Shown here piece after piece: positions 33,456-42,766 of a stretch of 64,000 bases of DNA. The notes below the pieces were generated by a model. It was not told where the DNA came from. It ran no database searches and was given only the letters and a program-made list of their open reading frames with translations. Numbering within the stretch: position 1 is the first letter of the stretch; every line of letters begins with the position of its first letter. The stretch lies in NCBI GenBank assembly GCA_029203105.1, contig CP119318.1, forward strand, positions 3,362,501 to 3,426,500, written 5' to 3'. A program made the position numbers and the translations under genes. The DNA is from Candidatus Kaistia colombiensis. GTDB taxonomy: Bacteria > Pseudomonadota > Alphaproteobacteria > Rhizobiales > Kaistiaceae.

Positions 33456-33472
33456 GGTGCGGCCGAGGCCGC

Positions 33473-34018
33473 TCAGGGCACGCGGCGAAAGAGGCCCGGA
33501 TAGAGTGCGATGAGCCCGCCTTCCTCGGTCTCGATCTCGGCGCGGAAGCTGCCGTCGACCGCCTCGTAGAGATAGCGGCGCCCGGCCTCGATGCAGGTGT
33601 AGCGCTGCCGGTCGAGCGTGATTTCGAGGTCCGGAAAGCGGACATGGACGGCGGTGATCTCCTGCGATTGCCCTTCCGCCAGGCCGAGGCGGCGGATCGC
33701 GAGCATGTTGGTGACCGGGCTCGCCGACAGGTCGACATCGCTGGCGCCGACCAGCGCCGGCACGCGCTTGCCATCACTGTTGCGCCAGAGGCCATCGCCA
33801 TCGGATTGCAGCGCGATCGACGGCCCTCCCACCACCGCGACGCGCGCTTCGGCAACATGGCCATCCGGACGGCAGGTCAGCTCGTAGCGGGCGGCGAAGC
33901 GCGCCTCGCCGCCGGAAAGCAGCACGCCTTCCGCGACAACCCCCGTCGGCCGGTTGCTGAACACCATGTGCTCGAGCCCCTCGCCGTCCCAACTTTGCCA
34001 GCGAACCGCCCTGGACAT
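33473..34018 (-). CDS. Putative glycolipid-binding domain protein
   Basis: A 181-residue protein resembling PF06475 (putative glycolipid-binding, PA1994-like). It starts with a tryptophan motif (RWQSWDGEGLEHMVF). ARYELTCRPDGHVAEARVAV, DGDGLWRNSDGKRVPALVGASDVDLSASPVTNML and CIEAGRRYLYEA follow. A GGAGG site sits five bases before the ATG. It is convergent with the PEBP gene. Confidence 0.8.
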   Translation of the reverse strand: MSRAVRWQSWDGEGLEHMVFSNRPTGVVAEGVLLSGGEARFAARYELTCRPDGHVAEARVAVVGGPSIALQSDGDGLWRNSDGKRVPALVGASDVDLSASPVTNMLAIRRLGLAEGQSQEITAVHVRFPDLEITLDRQRYTCIEAGRRYLYEAVDGSFRAEIETEEGGLIALYPGLFRRVP

Positions 34019-34044
34019 CTTGCCCTCCGTCCGATCGAGACGCG

Positions 34045-35517
34045 CTACCGGTCGAGACCGGCGACGAGAAGATACTTCTTCTCGACGAATTCATCGATGC
34101 CGTGATGCGAACCCTCGCGGCCATTGCCGCTTTCCTTGACGCCGCCGAACGGCGCCAGCTCGGTCGAGATCAGGCCGGAATTGATGCCGACCATGCCGTA
34201 TTCCAACCCCTCGCCGACGCGGAAGATGCGGCCGATGTCGCGCGAATAGAAATAGGCGGCGAGGCCGAACTCGGTGTCGTTCGCGGCGCGGATGACCTCT
34301 TCCTCCGTATCGAACCTGAACACCGGAGCGATGGGGCCGAACGTCTCCTCGCGGGCGAGCTGCATGTCGCGCGTGGCGCCCGTCAGCACGGTCGGCTCGA
34401 AGAACGAGCCGCCGAGCGCATGGCGATGACCGCCGAGCACGATCTTCGCGCCCTTGCTCCTGGCGTCCTTCAGATGCTCCTCGACCTTGAGGATGGCCTT
34501 GTCGTTGATGAGCGGCCCCTGCGACACGCCGGCTTCGACGCCGTCGCCGACCTTGAGTTTGTCGACGGCAGCCGTCAGCTTCTCGACGAAGGCGTCATGG
34601 ATACCGGCCTGGGCGTAAATCCGGTTGGCGCAGACGCAGGTCTGGCCCATGTTGCGGAACTTCGAGACCATCGCCCCCTCGACCGCCGCGTCGAGGTCGG
34701 CATCGTCGAAGACGATGAAGGGCGCGTTGCCGCCGAGTTCCAGAGCCATCTTCTTCACAGTGGTCGACGCCTGCCGCATGAGCAGCTTGCCCACTTCGGT
34801 TGAGCCGGTGAAGTTCACCAGCCGGATCGCCGGATGCGCGGTGAGCACGCCGCCGATCTCAGATGCGCTGCCGGTGATGACGTTGAAGACGCCCGGCGGA
34901 ATACCGGCCCGATCGGCGAGCTCGGCCAAGGCCAGCGCCGTGAGCGGCGTCTCGCCGGCCGGCTTCAGCACCACGGTGCAGCCGGCCGCCAGCGCCGGCG
35001 CCACCTTGCGCGTGATCATCGCGGCGGGAAAATTCCACGGCGTGATCGCAGCGACGACGCCGGTCGGCTGGCGCAGCACGAGAATGCGCGCATCGGCCCG
35101 ATGGCTCGGCAGCGTTTCACCGGCGATGCGCTTCGCCTCCTCGGCATAGAACTCGATGTAGGAATTGGCGTATTCGATCTCGCCCTTGGCCTCGGCGAGC
35201 GGCTTGCCCTGCTCCGAGGTCAGGATCATCGCGAGATCGTCCTGGTGGGCGCGGATCCGCTCGAACCATTGCCGGATCAGCTTCGATCGCTCCTTGGCGC
35301 TCTTCGCGGCCCAGGCTTTGAACGCGATGGCGGCGGCATCGACGGCCTTCGTCGTCTCGTCGGCGCCGAAGCGCGGCACATGGCCGATCACGGCGCCGGT
35401 GGCGGGGTTGGTGACCTCGATCGACGGCTTGCCGATCCAGGCCCCATCGACATAGCACTGGTCCTTCACGAGCGTCGGATCGATCAGCTTCAGGGTCTTG
35501 ACGGTCGACTTGTCCAT
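34045..35517 (-). CDS. gabD: NAD(P)-dependent succinate-semialdehyde dehydrogenase
   Basis: A 490-residue aldehyde dehydrogenase of GabD type, which oxidises succinate semialdehyde to succinate in GABA/putrescine catabolism. Visible motifs: ITPWNFPAAMITRK, FTGSTEVGKLLM, LELGGNAPFIVFDDADLD with the catalytic glutamate, GQTCVCANRIY with the catalytic cysteine, and EETFGPIAPVF. The neighbouring agmatine-to-putrescine genes make this role plausible. GGGAG precedes the ATG. Confidence 0.92.
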   Translation of the reverse strand: MDKSTVKTLKLIDPTLVKDQCYVDGAWIGKPSIEVTNPATGAVIGHVPRFGADETTKAVDAAAIAFKAWAAKSAKERSKLIRQWFERIRAHQDDLAMILTSEQGKPLAEAKGEIEYANSYIEFYAEEAKRIAGETLPSHRADARILVLRQPTGVVAAITPWNFPAAMITRKVAPALAAGCTVVLKPAGETPLTALALAELADRAGIPPGVFNVITGSASEIGGVLTAHPAIRLVNFTGSTEVGKLLMRQASTTVKKMALELGGNAPFIVFDDADLDAAVEGAMVSKFRNMGQTCVCANRIYAQAGIHDAFVEKLTAAVDKLKVGDGVEAGVSQGPLINDKAILKVEEHLKDARSKGAKIVLGGHRHALGGSFFEPTVLTGATRDMQLAREETFGPIAPVFRFDTEEEVIRAANDTEFGLAAYFYSRDIGRIFRVGEGLEYGMVGINSGLISTELAPFGGVKESGNGREGSHHGIDEFVEKKYLLVAGLDR

Positions 35518-35862
35518 GGTGCTACTCCCTTACGTCGTTTTGCCAATGACCACGGCCGGCAACCGCTCCATCCGCCTTCCGACGATAGCGCGGCGGAGCC
35601 CGGACCGCCATGGAACTGTCGCCCCGTCCCACGAAGCAGGCGCGAGACGGCCATTGCCTTCGATCCGATCTGCCGTGACGGCGGCCGTCCTGGCCGCACT
35701 GCGCGACGCCGTCGCGGCAGGGCGCTTGAGCTGCAGCCAGATCGTGCCTCTCGATCTCGATTGGAAGTCGCTGCCCTCCGGCCAGTTGCAGGATTGGCCG
35801 CGTCGTCAGCGGCGACGGCCGCGTTGATTGCGTCGGCGCAAGCTGGAACGATGATGCTGCGC
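35518..35862. other. Intergenic stretch without a convincing gene
   Basis: Most of the 414-base gap between gabD and aguB. A plus-strand frame (to 35827) continues from inside gabD in the antisense direction and shows no family likeness or ribosome-binding site. I see no RNA gene. The promoter of aguB lies at its right end. Confidence 0.5.
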
Positions 35863-35891
35863 TTGACGATCAAAAATTGATCGCGCCCTAT
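35863..35891 (+). promoter_or_regulatory. Putative aguB promoter with overlapping palindrome
   Basis: TTGACG (35863-35868), a 17-base spacer and CCCTAT (35886-35891) precede aguB. The spacer contains GATCAA-AAA-TTGATC (35868-35882), a perfect 6+3+6 palindrome that could be a repressor site. The -10 is weak. Confidence 0.4.
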
Positions 35892-35931
35892 CGAGGCATC
35901 CTCAATCGCCTTGCCGAGCGGGAGTAGAACC

Positions 35932-36822
35932 ATGCGCCAAGTCACCGTCGCCGCGACGCAGATGGAGTGCGACTGGGATCGCGCCGGCAACATAGCGCGA
36001 GCCGAACGGCTGGTGCGTCAGGCAGCCACCGAAGGCGCCAACATCATCCTGATCCAGGAACTGTTCGAGACGCCCTATTTCTGCCAGGACCAGTTCCACG
36101 ATCATTTCAATCTGGCCCAGCCCTTCGAGGGAAATCCGCTGATCGCGCATTTCGCGGCGCTGGCGGCGGAGCTCTCGGTGGTGCTACCGGTCAGCTATTT
36201 CGAGCGCGCCGGCCAGACCGCCTATAACAGCATCGCCATCGTCGACGCCGATGGCAGCGTGCTCGGCAATTATCGCAAGAGCCATATTCCGGACGGACCC
36301 GGCTATACGGAGAAGTTCTATTTCTCCCCCGGCGACACCGGATTTCGCGTCTGGCCGACCCGCTTCGGCAAGATCGGCGTCGGCATCTGCTGGGACCAAT
36401 GGTTCCCGGAATCGGCCCGCGCCATGGCGTTGGGTGGAGCTGAAATGCTGTTCTATCCAACCGCGATCGGCTCCGAGCCGCAGGATTCCTCGCTCGATTC
36501 CGCCGCGCATTGGCAGCGCGTCATGCAGGGCCATGCCGGCGCCAACCTGATGCCGCTGGTCGCCTCCAACCGCATCGGCATCGAGCGTGGCCTGAACGAC
36601 ACCGAGATCACCTTCTACGGTTCGTCCTTCATCGCCGACCCGACCGGCGCCAAGCTGGCCGAGGCCGACCGGGTCAGCGAAGCCATCCTGACGGCGACCT
36701 TCGACCTCGACGCGATCGCGCATCAGCGCCGCTCCTGGGGCGTCTTTCGCGACCGGCGCCCGGAGCTTTACGGCGCGCTGACGACGCTGGATGGCCGCCA
36801 CCCGCATCGCACCGTAACCTGA
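35932..36822 (+). CDS. aguB: N-carbamoylputrescine amidase
   Basis: A 296-residue nitrilase-superfamily amidase converting N-carbamoylputrescine to putrescine, CO2 and ammonia. The Glu-Lys-Cys triad is visible in LIQELFETPYF, NYRKSHIPDGPGY and GVGICWDQWFPE. The sequence is very typical of AguB throughout (SYFERAGQTAYNSIAIVDADG, LMPLVASNRIG). Its partner aguA lies 1.9 kb downstream on the same strand, with two minus-strand genes between. Confidence 0.95.
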   Translation: MRQVTVAATQMECDWDRAGNIARAERLVRQAATEGANIILIQELFETPYFCQDQFHDHFNLAQPFEGNPLIAHFAALAAELSVVLPVSYFERAGQTAYNSIAIVDADGSVLGNYRKSHIPDGPGYTEKFYFSPGDTGFRVWPTRFGKIGVGICWDQWFPESARAMALGGAEMLFYPTAIGSEPQDSSLDSAAHWQRVMQGHAGANLMPLVASNRIGIERGLNDTEITFYGSSFIADPTGAKLAEADRVSEAILTATFDLDAIAHQRRSWGVFRDRRPELYGALTTLDGRHPHRTVT

Positions 36823-36855
36823 GGCGGGCAGGCGCGCACCTACGGGCTGGCGCGA

Positions 36856-36891
36856 CCGGAGGGACGGGCACAGCACGAATTCTCCCTCCGG
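36856..36891. other. Hairpin between convergent aguB and alpha/beta hydrolase genes
   Basis: CCGGAGGGA (36856-36864) and its complement (36883-36891) form a 9-bp stem with an 18-base loop in the 127-base convergent gap. No T-run follows on either strand, so it is at most a weak bidirectional terminator. Confidence 0.4.
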
Positions 36892-36949
36892 GCGCCTCTG
36901 GCTTTACGTTACTTCAAAGAGGCGGCGAGTTCGGTCTCATGCGCGAGAC

Positions 36950-37780
36950 TCAGCCCTTCACGAAGGCGAGCAGGTCGGGATTGATGACGTCGGAGTGGGT
37001 GGTGCACATCCCGTGCGGCAGCCCCTTGTAGACTTTCAGCGTGCCGTGCTTCAGCAGCTTGATGGATTTCAGCGCCGCATCGGCAATCGGCACGATCTGG
37101 TCATCGTCGCCGTGCATCACGAGGACCGGGACGCCGATCGCCTTCAGGTCTTCGGTGAAATCGGTTTCGGAGAAGGCCTTGATACAGTCGTACTGCGCCT
37201 TGGCTCCGCCGATCATGCCTTGTCGCCACCAATTGTTGATCACCCCCTGGCTGACAGCGGCGCCAGGGCGGTTGAAGCCGTAGAACGGGCCGGTCGGCAC
37301 CTCGACGTAGAATTGCGCCCGGTTGGCGGCGAGCGCAGCGCGGAAGCCGTCGAAGACCTCGAGCGGCAAGCCTTCCGGATTCTGTGTGGACTTGACCATG
37401 ATGGGCGGCACCGCACCGATCAGGACCGCCTTGCCCACTCGTCCGGGCCGCGCGCGGGCGACATAACGAGCCACTTCGCCGCCACCGGTCGAGTGACCGA
37501 TATGGACCGCATTCCTGAGGTTCAAGGCCTCGACCAGTTCGGCGACGTCCGCGGTATAGGTGTCCATCTCGTTACCCACCGCGGTCTGGGTCGAGCGGCC
37601 ATGACCGCGCCGGTCGTGCGCGACGACGCGGTATCCCTGGCCGAGGAAGAACAGCATCTGGTTGTCCCAGTCATCAGCGCAGAGCGGCCAGCCGTGATGG
37701 AAGACGATTGGCGGCCCGTCCTTTGGCCCCCAATCCTTGTAGAAGATCTGCGTGCCGTCCTTCGTCGTGATCATGCTCAT
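36950..37780 (-). CDS. Alpha/beta hydrolase, non-heme chloroperoxidase-like
   Basis: A 276-residue alpha/beta hydrolase. It has the oxyanion HHGWPL, HDRRGHGRS, the nucleophile elbow GHSTGGG, the acid in HGDDDQIVP and the catalytic histidine in LPHGM. Close to the cofactor-free haloperoxidase/esterase group (DGTQIFYKDWGPKDGPP opening). True substrate is probably an ester. GGGAG precedes the ATG. Confidence 0.9.
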   Translation of the reverse strand: MSMITTKDGTQIFYKDWGPKDGPPIVFHHGWPLCADDWDNQMLFFLGQGYRVVAHDRRGHGRSTQTAVGNEMDTYTADVAELVEALNLRNAVHIGHSTGGGEVARYVARARPGRVGKAVLIGAVPPIMVKSTQNPEGLPLEVFDGFRAALAANRAQFYVEVPTGPFYGFNRPGAAVSQGVINNWWRQGMIGGAKAQYDCIKAFSETDFTEDLKAIGVPVLVMHGDDDQIVPIADAALKSIKLLKHGTLKVYKGLPHGMCTTHSDVINPDLLAFVKG

Positions 37781-37913
37781 GATGCCACTCCCTCAGACGG
37801 GGCGACGGGATCGGCGCCCTCGAACTACAGTCCGCCGTTCAGGATATAGCGCTCGTTGAAAGGACCTCGACCGCAGACGGCATCAAGGGGGAATCGGGAC
37901 CGGATCTTGAGCT

Positions 37914-38645
37914 CTACCGCGGCGAAACCACGCCGAGATCACCAACCTCCCCTTTCAGAAGATCCTGCAATCGGCTGATATCACTGATGATGTAGTCGGC
38001 GTATGGGCTCAGCTGCTCCGCCGACATGAAGCCGCTCTCGACGCCGATGGCGATCACGCCGGCGGCGCGGGCAGCGTGCAGATCATGCAGCGTGTCGCCG
38101 ATCATCGCCGTCTCGCCCGGCTCAAAGCCGAACCGATCGAGGAAGGCCACGATCTGGCCCGCCTCGGGCTTGCGGCCATGGCCGGAATCATAGCCGAAGA
38201 TGGCGTCGAACCAAGAGACGAGGCCGAGCCGCTCGCATTGCGACCGCGCACCCCGCTCGGAATCATTGGTGACGACGCCGAGGCGATAGCCGGCCTGCTG
38301 CAGGCCCTCGAACACCACCGAGGGGTCGCCGATCGGCGTCGCGGCATGGAGCGTCGCATCGTGAAACAGGTCGCGCAGCAACTGGTCGAAGGCCGCGTCC
38401 CCCGGCCGACCCAGAGCTTCGGCCCAGAGCGGGATCAACTCGCCGACGGAGCTGGCGATGAAGGGCGATGTCGGCAGCAACACCCGCGCCTCGAGATCGT
38501 AATGAACGATCGCCGCCAGCCGTTGCGCCAGCGCGGCGTCGCCATCGGCAAGGGTGGTGATGACCGAGCCGGTCGCGGAATCCCAGGTCTTGGCGAAATC
38601 GAGAAAGGTCCCGTCCTTGTCGAACAGGAGCGCGCGAAGCTGCAT
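37914..38645 (-). CDS. HAD-family hydrolase, phosphoglycolate phosphatase-like
   Basis: A 243-residue HAD phosphatase with motif I LLFDKDGTFLDF, motif II VVTNDSERGA, motif III lysine in GHGRKPEAGQI and motif IV MIGDTLHDLHAAR. The cap domain lies between motifs I and II. Substrate unknown; phosphoglycolate-type activity is a family guess. The ATG at 38645 is used because the longer frame lacks the family start. Confidence 0.88.
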   Translation of the reverse strand: MQLRALLFDKDGTFLDFAKTWDSATGSVITTLADGDAALAQRLAAIVHYDLEARVLLPTSPFIASSVGELIPLWAEALGRPGDAAFDQLLRDLFHDATLHAATPIGDPSVVFEGLQQAGYRLGVVTNDSERGARSQCERLGLVSWFDAIFGYDSGHGRKPEAGQIVAFLDRFGFEPGETAMIGDTLHDLHAARAAGVIAIGVESGFMSAEQLSPYADYIISDISRLQDLLKGEVGDLGVVSPR

Positions 38646-38748
38646 GGCGTAATCCGTTGGAAGTCGTCGATGGCCTGCTCTATCACGCTTGCCTTCGTCT
38701 GGCATTCCCGCTTCGATCGCGGGCTCCGACGATCAGCGAACGAGCATC

Positions 38749-39852
38749 ATGTCCGCAACGCTCCAGAGCCTCCCCCGCGATGACGGCTTCCGCATGCCGG
38801 CCGAGTGGGAACCGCATGCCGGCACCTGGATGATCTGGCCCGAGCGGCCGGATAACTGGCGGCTTGGCGGCAAGCCGGCGCAGCAGGCCTTCGCCGCGGT
38901 CGCGACCGCCATTGCCGAGGCGGAACCCGTAACCATGCTGGTCTCGGCCGGCCAGTGGGAAAACGCGCGCCAGCGCCTGCCCGCCCATATCCGGCTGATG
39001 GAGGCGACCACGAACGACGCCTGGTGCCGCGATACGGGCCCAACCTTCGTCGTCAGCGCCGACGGCCGCCTGCGCGGCAATGACTGGCGCTTCAACGCCT
39101 GGGGCGGCTTCAGCGGCGGCCTCTATTCGCCGTGGGACCAGGACGACAGGATCGCCGCCAAGATTCTGGAGATCGAAGGCGCGCCACGCTATCGCGCGCC
39201 CTCCATCCTCGAAGGCGGCGCGATCCATGTCGATGGCGAAGGCACGTTGCTGACCACCCAGGAGTGCCTGCTGAACCCCAACCGCAATGCCGATCTCGAC
39301 CGCGACGAAATCGAACAGCAACTCGCGGACCGGCTCGGGATCACCAAGACGATCTGGCTGGGTCCGGGGCTGTTCCATGACGAGACCGACGGCCATATAG
39401 ACAACCTCGCCTGCTTCGCACGGCCCGGCGTGGTAGCGCTGACCTGGTGCGAGGATCCCGACGATCCGCAATACGCGATCTCGCATGACGCCTATGAGCG
39501 GCTGTCCGCCGCCACCGACGCGAGAGGACGCGGGCTGGAGATCGTCAAGCTGCCGATGCCGGGGCCACTCTACATGACAGACGCCGAAGCGGCCGGCATC
39601 GACGTTTCGGAGGGCAGCGCCGAGCGCCGTGGCGGCGCGCGTCTCGCCGCCTCCTATGCGAATTATTACATCGCGAACGGGCTGGTGGTGATGCCGCTGC
39701 TCGACCCGAAGACAGATCAGGCTGCGATGGAGATCCTCGCCGCGCTGCATCCCGACCGCCGCATCGTCGGCATCGAGGCGCGCGAAATTTTGCTCGGCGG
39801 CGGCAACATCCACTGCATCACGCAGCAGCAGCCGGTGGGGACTGGGGGATAG
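38749..39852 (+). CDS. aguA: Agmatine deiminase
   Basis: A 367-residue agmatine deiminase producing N-carbamoylputrescine and ammonia. Typical sequence: FRMPAEWEPHAGTWMIWPERPDNWR, NDAWCRDTGPTFVV, NDWRFNAWGG, LEGGAIHVDGEGT, DETDGHIDN and the catalytic cysteine in GGGNIHCITQQ at the C-terminus. Acts with AguB to make putrescine from agmatine. Confidence 0.96.
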   Translation: MSATLQSLPRDDGFRMPAEWEPHAGTWMIWPERPDNWRLGGKPAQQAFAAVATAIAEAEPVTMLVSAGQWENARQRLPAHIRLMEATTNDAWCRDTGPTFVVSADGRLRGNDWRFNAWGGFSGGLYSPWDQDDRIAAKILEIEGAPRYRAPSILEGGAIHVDGEGTLLTTQECLLNPNRNADLDRDEIEQQLADRLGITKTIWLGPGLFHDETDGHIDNLACFARPGVVALTWCEDPDDPQYAISHDAYERLSAATDARGRGLEIVKLPMPGPLYMTDAEAAGIDVSEGSAERRGGARLAASYANYYIANGLVVMPLLDPKTDQAAMEILAALHPDRRIVGIEAREILLGGGNIHCITQQQPVGTGG

Positions 39853-39853
39853 G

Positions 39854-39979
39854 CTATTCGCCGGGATGGTGACGATGACGGCGCGGATCGTCGTAAATCC
39901 CGCTGATCCAATATGCCAGCAGAGCGATAGCCAATACGACGAACGGTGCAACAAGCAGATACAGTTGAAGGTCGGTCAT
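39854..39979 (-). CDS. Tiny single-helix membrane protein
   Basis: A 41-codon frame coding one hydrophobic helix (LQLYLLVAPFVVLAIALLAYWISGIY) and a basic, histidine-rich tail (DDPRRHRHHPGE). Its ATG overlaps the stop of the upstream small gene (ATGA). Coupling and helix make it credible; function unknown. It ends one base after the aguA stop on the other strand. Confidence 0.5.
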   Translation of the reverse strand: MTDLQLYLLVAPFVVLAIALLAYWISGIYDDPRRHRHHPGE

Positions 39980-40239
39980 TCCAGTAGCCTTCCCAGAATG
40001 GCTCTTGCCAACAAATGTAGGGCTACACCCAGCAAAGACCAAAGACCGGCTATCCAGACCCACCAGACGCCGATATTGGCGTCGCCCGTGCTGTAGAGCA
40101 AACTCGCGGTGGGCGCGAGAATGGCAGTCGCCCAAATGGCGACGCCGAGATTATTCAGCGCCGTAGCCAGCAGTCTTGTGCGTTCGTTGTGCACTGTCTT
40201 CATGAGCGCAGCATGCCGCGCCCATGAGAGTTTGTCCAT
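39976..40239 (-). CDS. Small two-helix membrane protein
   Basis: An 87-residue protein with a basic, helical N-terminus (MDKLSWARHAALMKTVHNERTR) and two membrane segments (LNNLGVAIWATAILAPTASLLY and VWWVWIAGLWSLLGVALHLLARAIL). It overlaps the tiny gene downstream, forming a two-gene unit. No family recognised; aromatic-rich second helix is notable. Confidence 0.6.
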   Translation of the reverse strand: MDKLSWARHAALMKTVHNERTRLLATALNNLGVAIWATAILAPTASLLYSTGDANIGVWWVWIAGLWSLLGVALHLLARAILGRLLE

Positions 40240-40280
40240 GCGATCGCAACCCTAGGCTGTGATCGCAGTTTCGCGCCAAA

Positions 40281-41558
40281 TCAGCCCTTCAGGATGCTGC
40301 GGCCGGCGTATTCGGCCTGCGTGCCGAGCTGCTCCTCGATGCGGATCAGCTGGTTGTACTTGGCGGTCCGGTCCGAACGGGCCAGCGAGCCGGTCTTGAT
40401 CTGTCCGCAGTTCGTCGCGACGGCGAGATCGGCGATGGTCGAATCCTCGGTCTCGCCCGAGCGATGCGACATGACGGCGGTGTAGCCGGCGCGGTGCGCC
40501 ATCGATACGGCGTCGAGGGTCTCGGTCAGCGAGCCGATCTGGTTGACCTTGACAAGGATCGAGTTGGCGGTGCCGGACTTGATGCCACGCGACAGGCGCG
40601 TCGTGTTGGTGACGAAGAGATCGTCGCCGACGAGCTGCACCTTGCTGCCGATCGCGTCCGTCAGGCCCTTCCAGCCGGCCCAGTCGTCCTCGCTCATGCC
40701 GTCCTCGATCGAGATGATCGGGAACTTCGAGGCGAGATCGGCCAGGTAAGCAACCTGCTCGTCGATGGTGCGGACGACGCCTTCACCTTCGTAATTGTAC
40801 TTGCCGTCCTTGAAGAATTCGGTCGCGGCGCAATCGAGGCCGAGATAGATGTCCTCGCCGAGGCGGAAGCCTGCCTTCTCGATCGACTTGGCGACAAAAT
40901 CGAGCGCCGCGGTCGCCGACGGCAGGTTCGGAGCGAAGCCGCCCTCGTCGCCGACATTGGTATTGTGGCCAGCGTCCTTGAGCGCCTTCTTCAGCGTGTG
41001 GAACACCTCGGAACCCCAGCGCACGGCCTCGGCCAGCGTCGGTGCGCCGACCGGCAGGATCATGAATTCCTGGAAGTCGATCGGGTTGTCGGCATGCGCG
41101 CCACCATTGATGATGTTCATCATCGGCACCGGCAGGACCTTGGCGTTGACACCGCCGACATAGCGGTAGAGCGGCTGGCCGGAAGCGGCAGCGGCCGCCT
41201 TGGCGAGCGCCAGCGAGACGCCGAGGATGGCGTTGGCGCCGAGGCGCGCCTTGTTCGGCGTGCCGTCGAGATCGATCATCGTGCCGTCGATCATCGCCTG
41301 GTCTTCGGCTTCCATGCCGCCGATCGCGTCGAAGATCTCACCGTTGACGGCCTCGACCGCCTTCAAGACACCCTTGCCCTGATACTTCGACTTGTCGCCG
41401 TCGCGCAGTTCGACCGCCTCATGCGCGCCGGTCGAAGCACCCGAGGGAACGGCGGCGCGGCCGAGCGAACCGTCCTCCAGCAGGACGTCGACTTCAACCG
41501 TCGGATTGCCACGGCTGTCGAGGATCTGGCGGGCAGTGATATCGATGATGGCGGTCAT
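40281..41558 (-). CDS. eno: Enolase (phosphopyruvate hydratase)
   Basis: A 425-residue glycolytic enzyme converting 2-phosphoglycerate to phosphoenolpyruvate. It has DSRGNPTVEVDV, SGASTGAHEAVELRD, GDEGGFAPNL, IEDGMSEDDWAGWK with a metal-binding acidic pair, GDDLFVTN, and the signature NSILVKVNQIGSL followed by SHRSGETEDSTIADL. AAGGA precedes the ATG. Its product is also the donor for the pyruvyl transferases and KdsA. Confidence 0.98.
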   Translation of the reverse strand: MTAIIDITARQILDSRGNPTVEVDVLLEDGSLGRAAVPSGASTGAHEAVELRDGDKSKYQGKGVLKAVEAVNGEIFDAIGGMEAEDQAMIDGTMIDLDGTPNKARLGANAILGVSLALAKAAAAASGQPLYRYVGGVNAKVLPVPMMNIINGGAHADNPIDFQEFMILPVGAPTLAEAVRWGSEVFHTLKKALKDAGHNTNVGDEGGFAPNLPSATAALDFVAKSIEKAGFRLGEDIYLGLDCAATEFFKDGKYNYEGEGVVRTIDEQVAYLADLASKFPIISIEDGMSEDDWAGWKGLTDAIGSKVQLVGDDLFVTNTTRLSRGIKSGTANSILVKVNQIGSLTETLDAVSMAHRAGYTAVMSHRSGETEDSTIADLAVATNCGQIKTGSLARSDRTAKYNQLIRIEEQLGTQAEYAGRSILKG

Positions 41559-41745
41559 GCGGAAATCCTTGTTCTCGGACGGGACGCGATGGTCTCGCAG
41601 CTTCTAACCCGCCGCGCAGGATGGCGGAAGAGGAGGCGCGCGAAACTGTCGCGTTCCGATGGCCGAACGCGGCCACTCGCCGCGAAAGCGCGCGGAATGC
41701 GCAGTTTCGATTGCCTTCCGTCTCGCATCGGAAGATGAAGACGGA

Positions 41746-42720
41746 ATGACGACGCTTCTCATCACCGACGGCGACCAGACCGTCGACCTCCTCACCGCCG
41801 CCGGCAGCCGCGCCGTCATCATGCCGTGGCGCGACGCGCTGCATGACGGCCCGATCCCGCCGCTAGATACGCTGGAGGCCGTCTCGGCCATCCGGGCGGA
41901 GCATCTCGCCGACGTGTTCAACTTCGATCCCGAGACGGTTGCTGCGACCTTCGCCGAACGCGACGCCGTTATGCGCCGGCATGCCGAATTCGACCGGGTC
42001 GAACTGTGGTTCGAGCACGATCTCTACGACCAGCTGCAATTACTGCAGATTCTCGATTTCTTCGCCAAGGAAGGGCGGACACAGGGCATCGTCATCGTCC
42101 AGGCGGACAGCTTCTTCGCGATGGAACGACCGGACACGGTGATGCGCTTCGCCATCGATGGTGTCCGCGTCAACCAGGCCCTGCTCGACATGGCAGCGAC
42201 CGTCTGGAGCGAGCTGACCTCGCCGACGCCGGAACGGATCGCGAAGCGGGCGTCGCGACCGATCAAGGGGTTTCCGTTCCTGCATCAGGCGCTGACGCGC
42301 TTCCTCGAAGAGCTGCCGCAACCGAAGACCGGCCTCAACCGCACCGAGATGCGCCTGCTCGATTCGCTCGGGCTCGAAGACATGTCGGCCGCCGCCCTGT
42401 TCCATCAGGCGCGCGGCGCCGAGGAAGCCGCCTTCATGGGCACCTGGCCGTTCTATGCGGTGATCGATTCGCTCGCCTTCTGCGACTTCCCGCTGCTCGA
42501 GGGGCTGCATGCCCCCTATTCGCACGCTGATTCGGAAGTGCATGCTGAATACGTCACCGCCCCGCTGCGGCTGACCATGGTCGGCGAAGACATCCTGTCC
42601 GGCGACCAGGATCACGTTTCGACCAACGGCATCAAGCGCTGGTGGGGCGGCACGCAGATGAACGGCTTCTCCGCCTGGCGCTTCAATCGCGACACGTGCG
42701 AGCTTCTGGCGCCTTGCTAG
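41746..42720 (+). CDS. DUF1835 domain-containing protein
   Basis: A 324-residue protein. The N-terminal half has LLITDGDQTVDLL, VIMPWRDALHDGPIP and VELWFEHDLYDQLQLLQIL, the hallmarks of DUF1835. The C-terminal half (FPFLHQALTRFLEELPQ onward to WRFNRDTCELL) resembles its usual partner domain. Function unknown. It is divergent from eno across a 187-base gap. ATG at 41746 chosen over an upstream in-frame start without family likeness. Confidence 0.82.
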   Translation: MTTLLITDGDQTVDLLTAAGSRAVIMPWRDALHDGPIPPLDTLEAVSAIRAEHLADVFNFDPETVAATFAERDAVMRRHAEFDRVELWFEHDLYDQLQLLQILDFFAKEGRTQGIVIVQADSFFAMERPDTVMRFAIDGVRVNQALLDMAATVWSELTSPTPERIAKRASRPIKGFPFLHQALTRFLEELPQPKTGLNRTEMRLLDSLGLEDMSAAALFHQARGAEEAAFMGTWPFYAVIDSLAFCDFPLLEGLHAPYSHADSEVHAEYVTAPLRLTMVGEDILSGDQDHVSTNGIKRWWGGTQMNGFSAWRFNRDTCELLAPC

Positions 42721-42766
42721 AGCGATCTCGAGCGAAGCGCACCGGGCAGACCTGGAGCAACCGACG

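Noticed and set aside
35498..35827. A 109-codon frame in the gabD-aguB gap
   Set aside because: It begins antisense to gabD, has no ribosome-binding site or family likeness and ends in a run of arginines typical of spurious frames.
42721..42766. A preQ1 riboswitch before queF
   Set aside because: The 46-base gap has no recognisable aptamer pattern and queF appears to be read from the DUF1835 gene.
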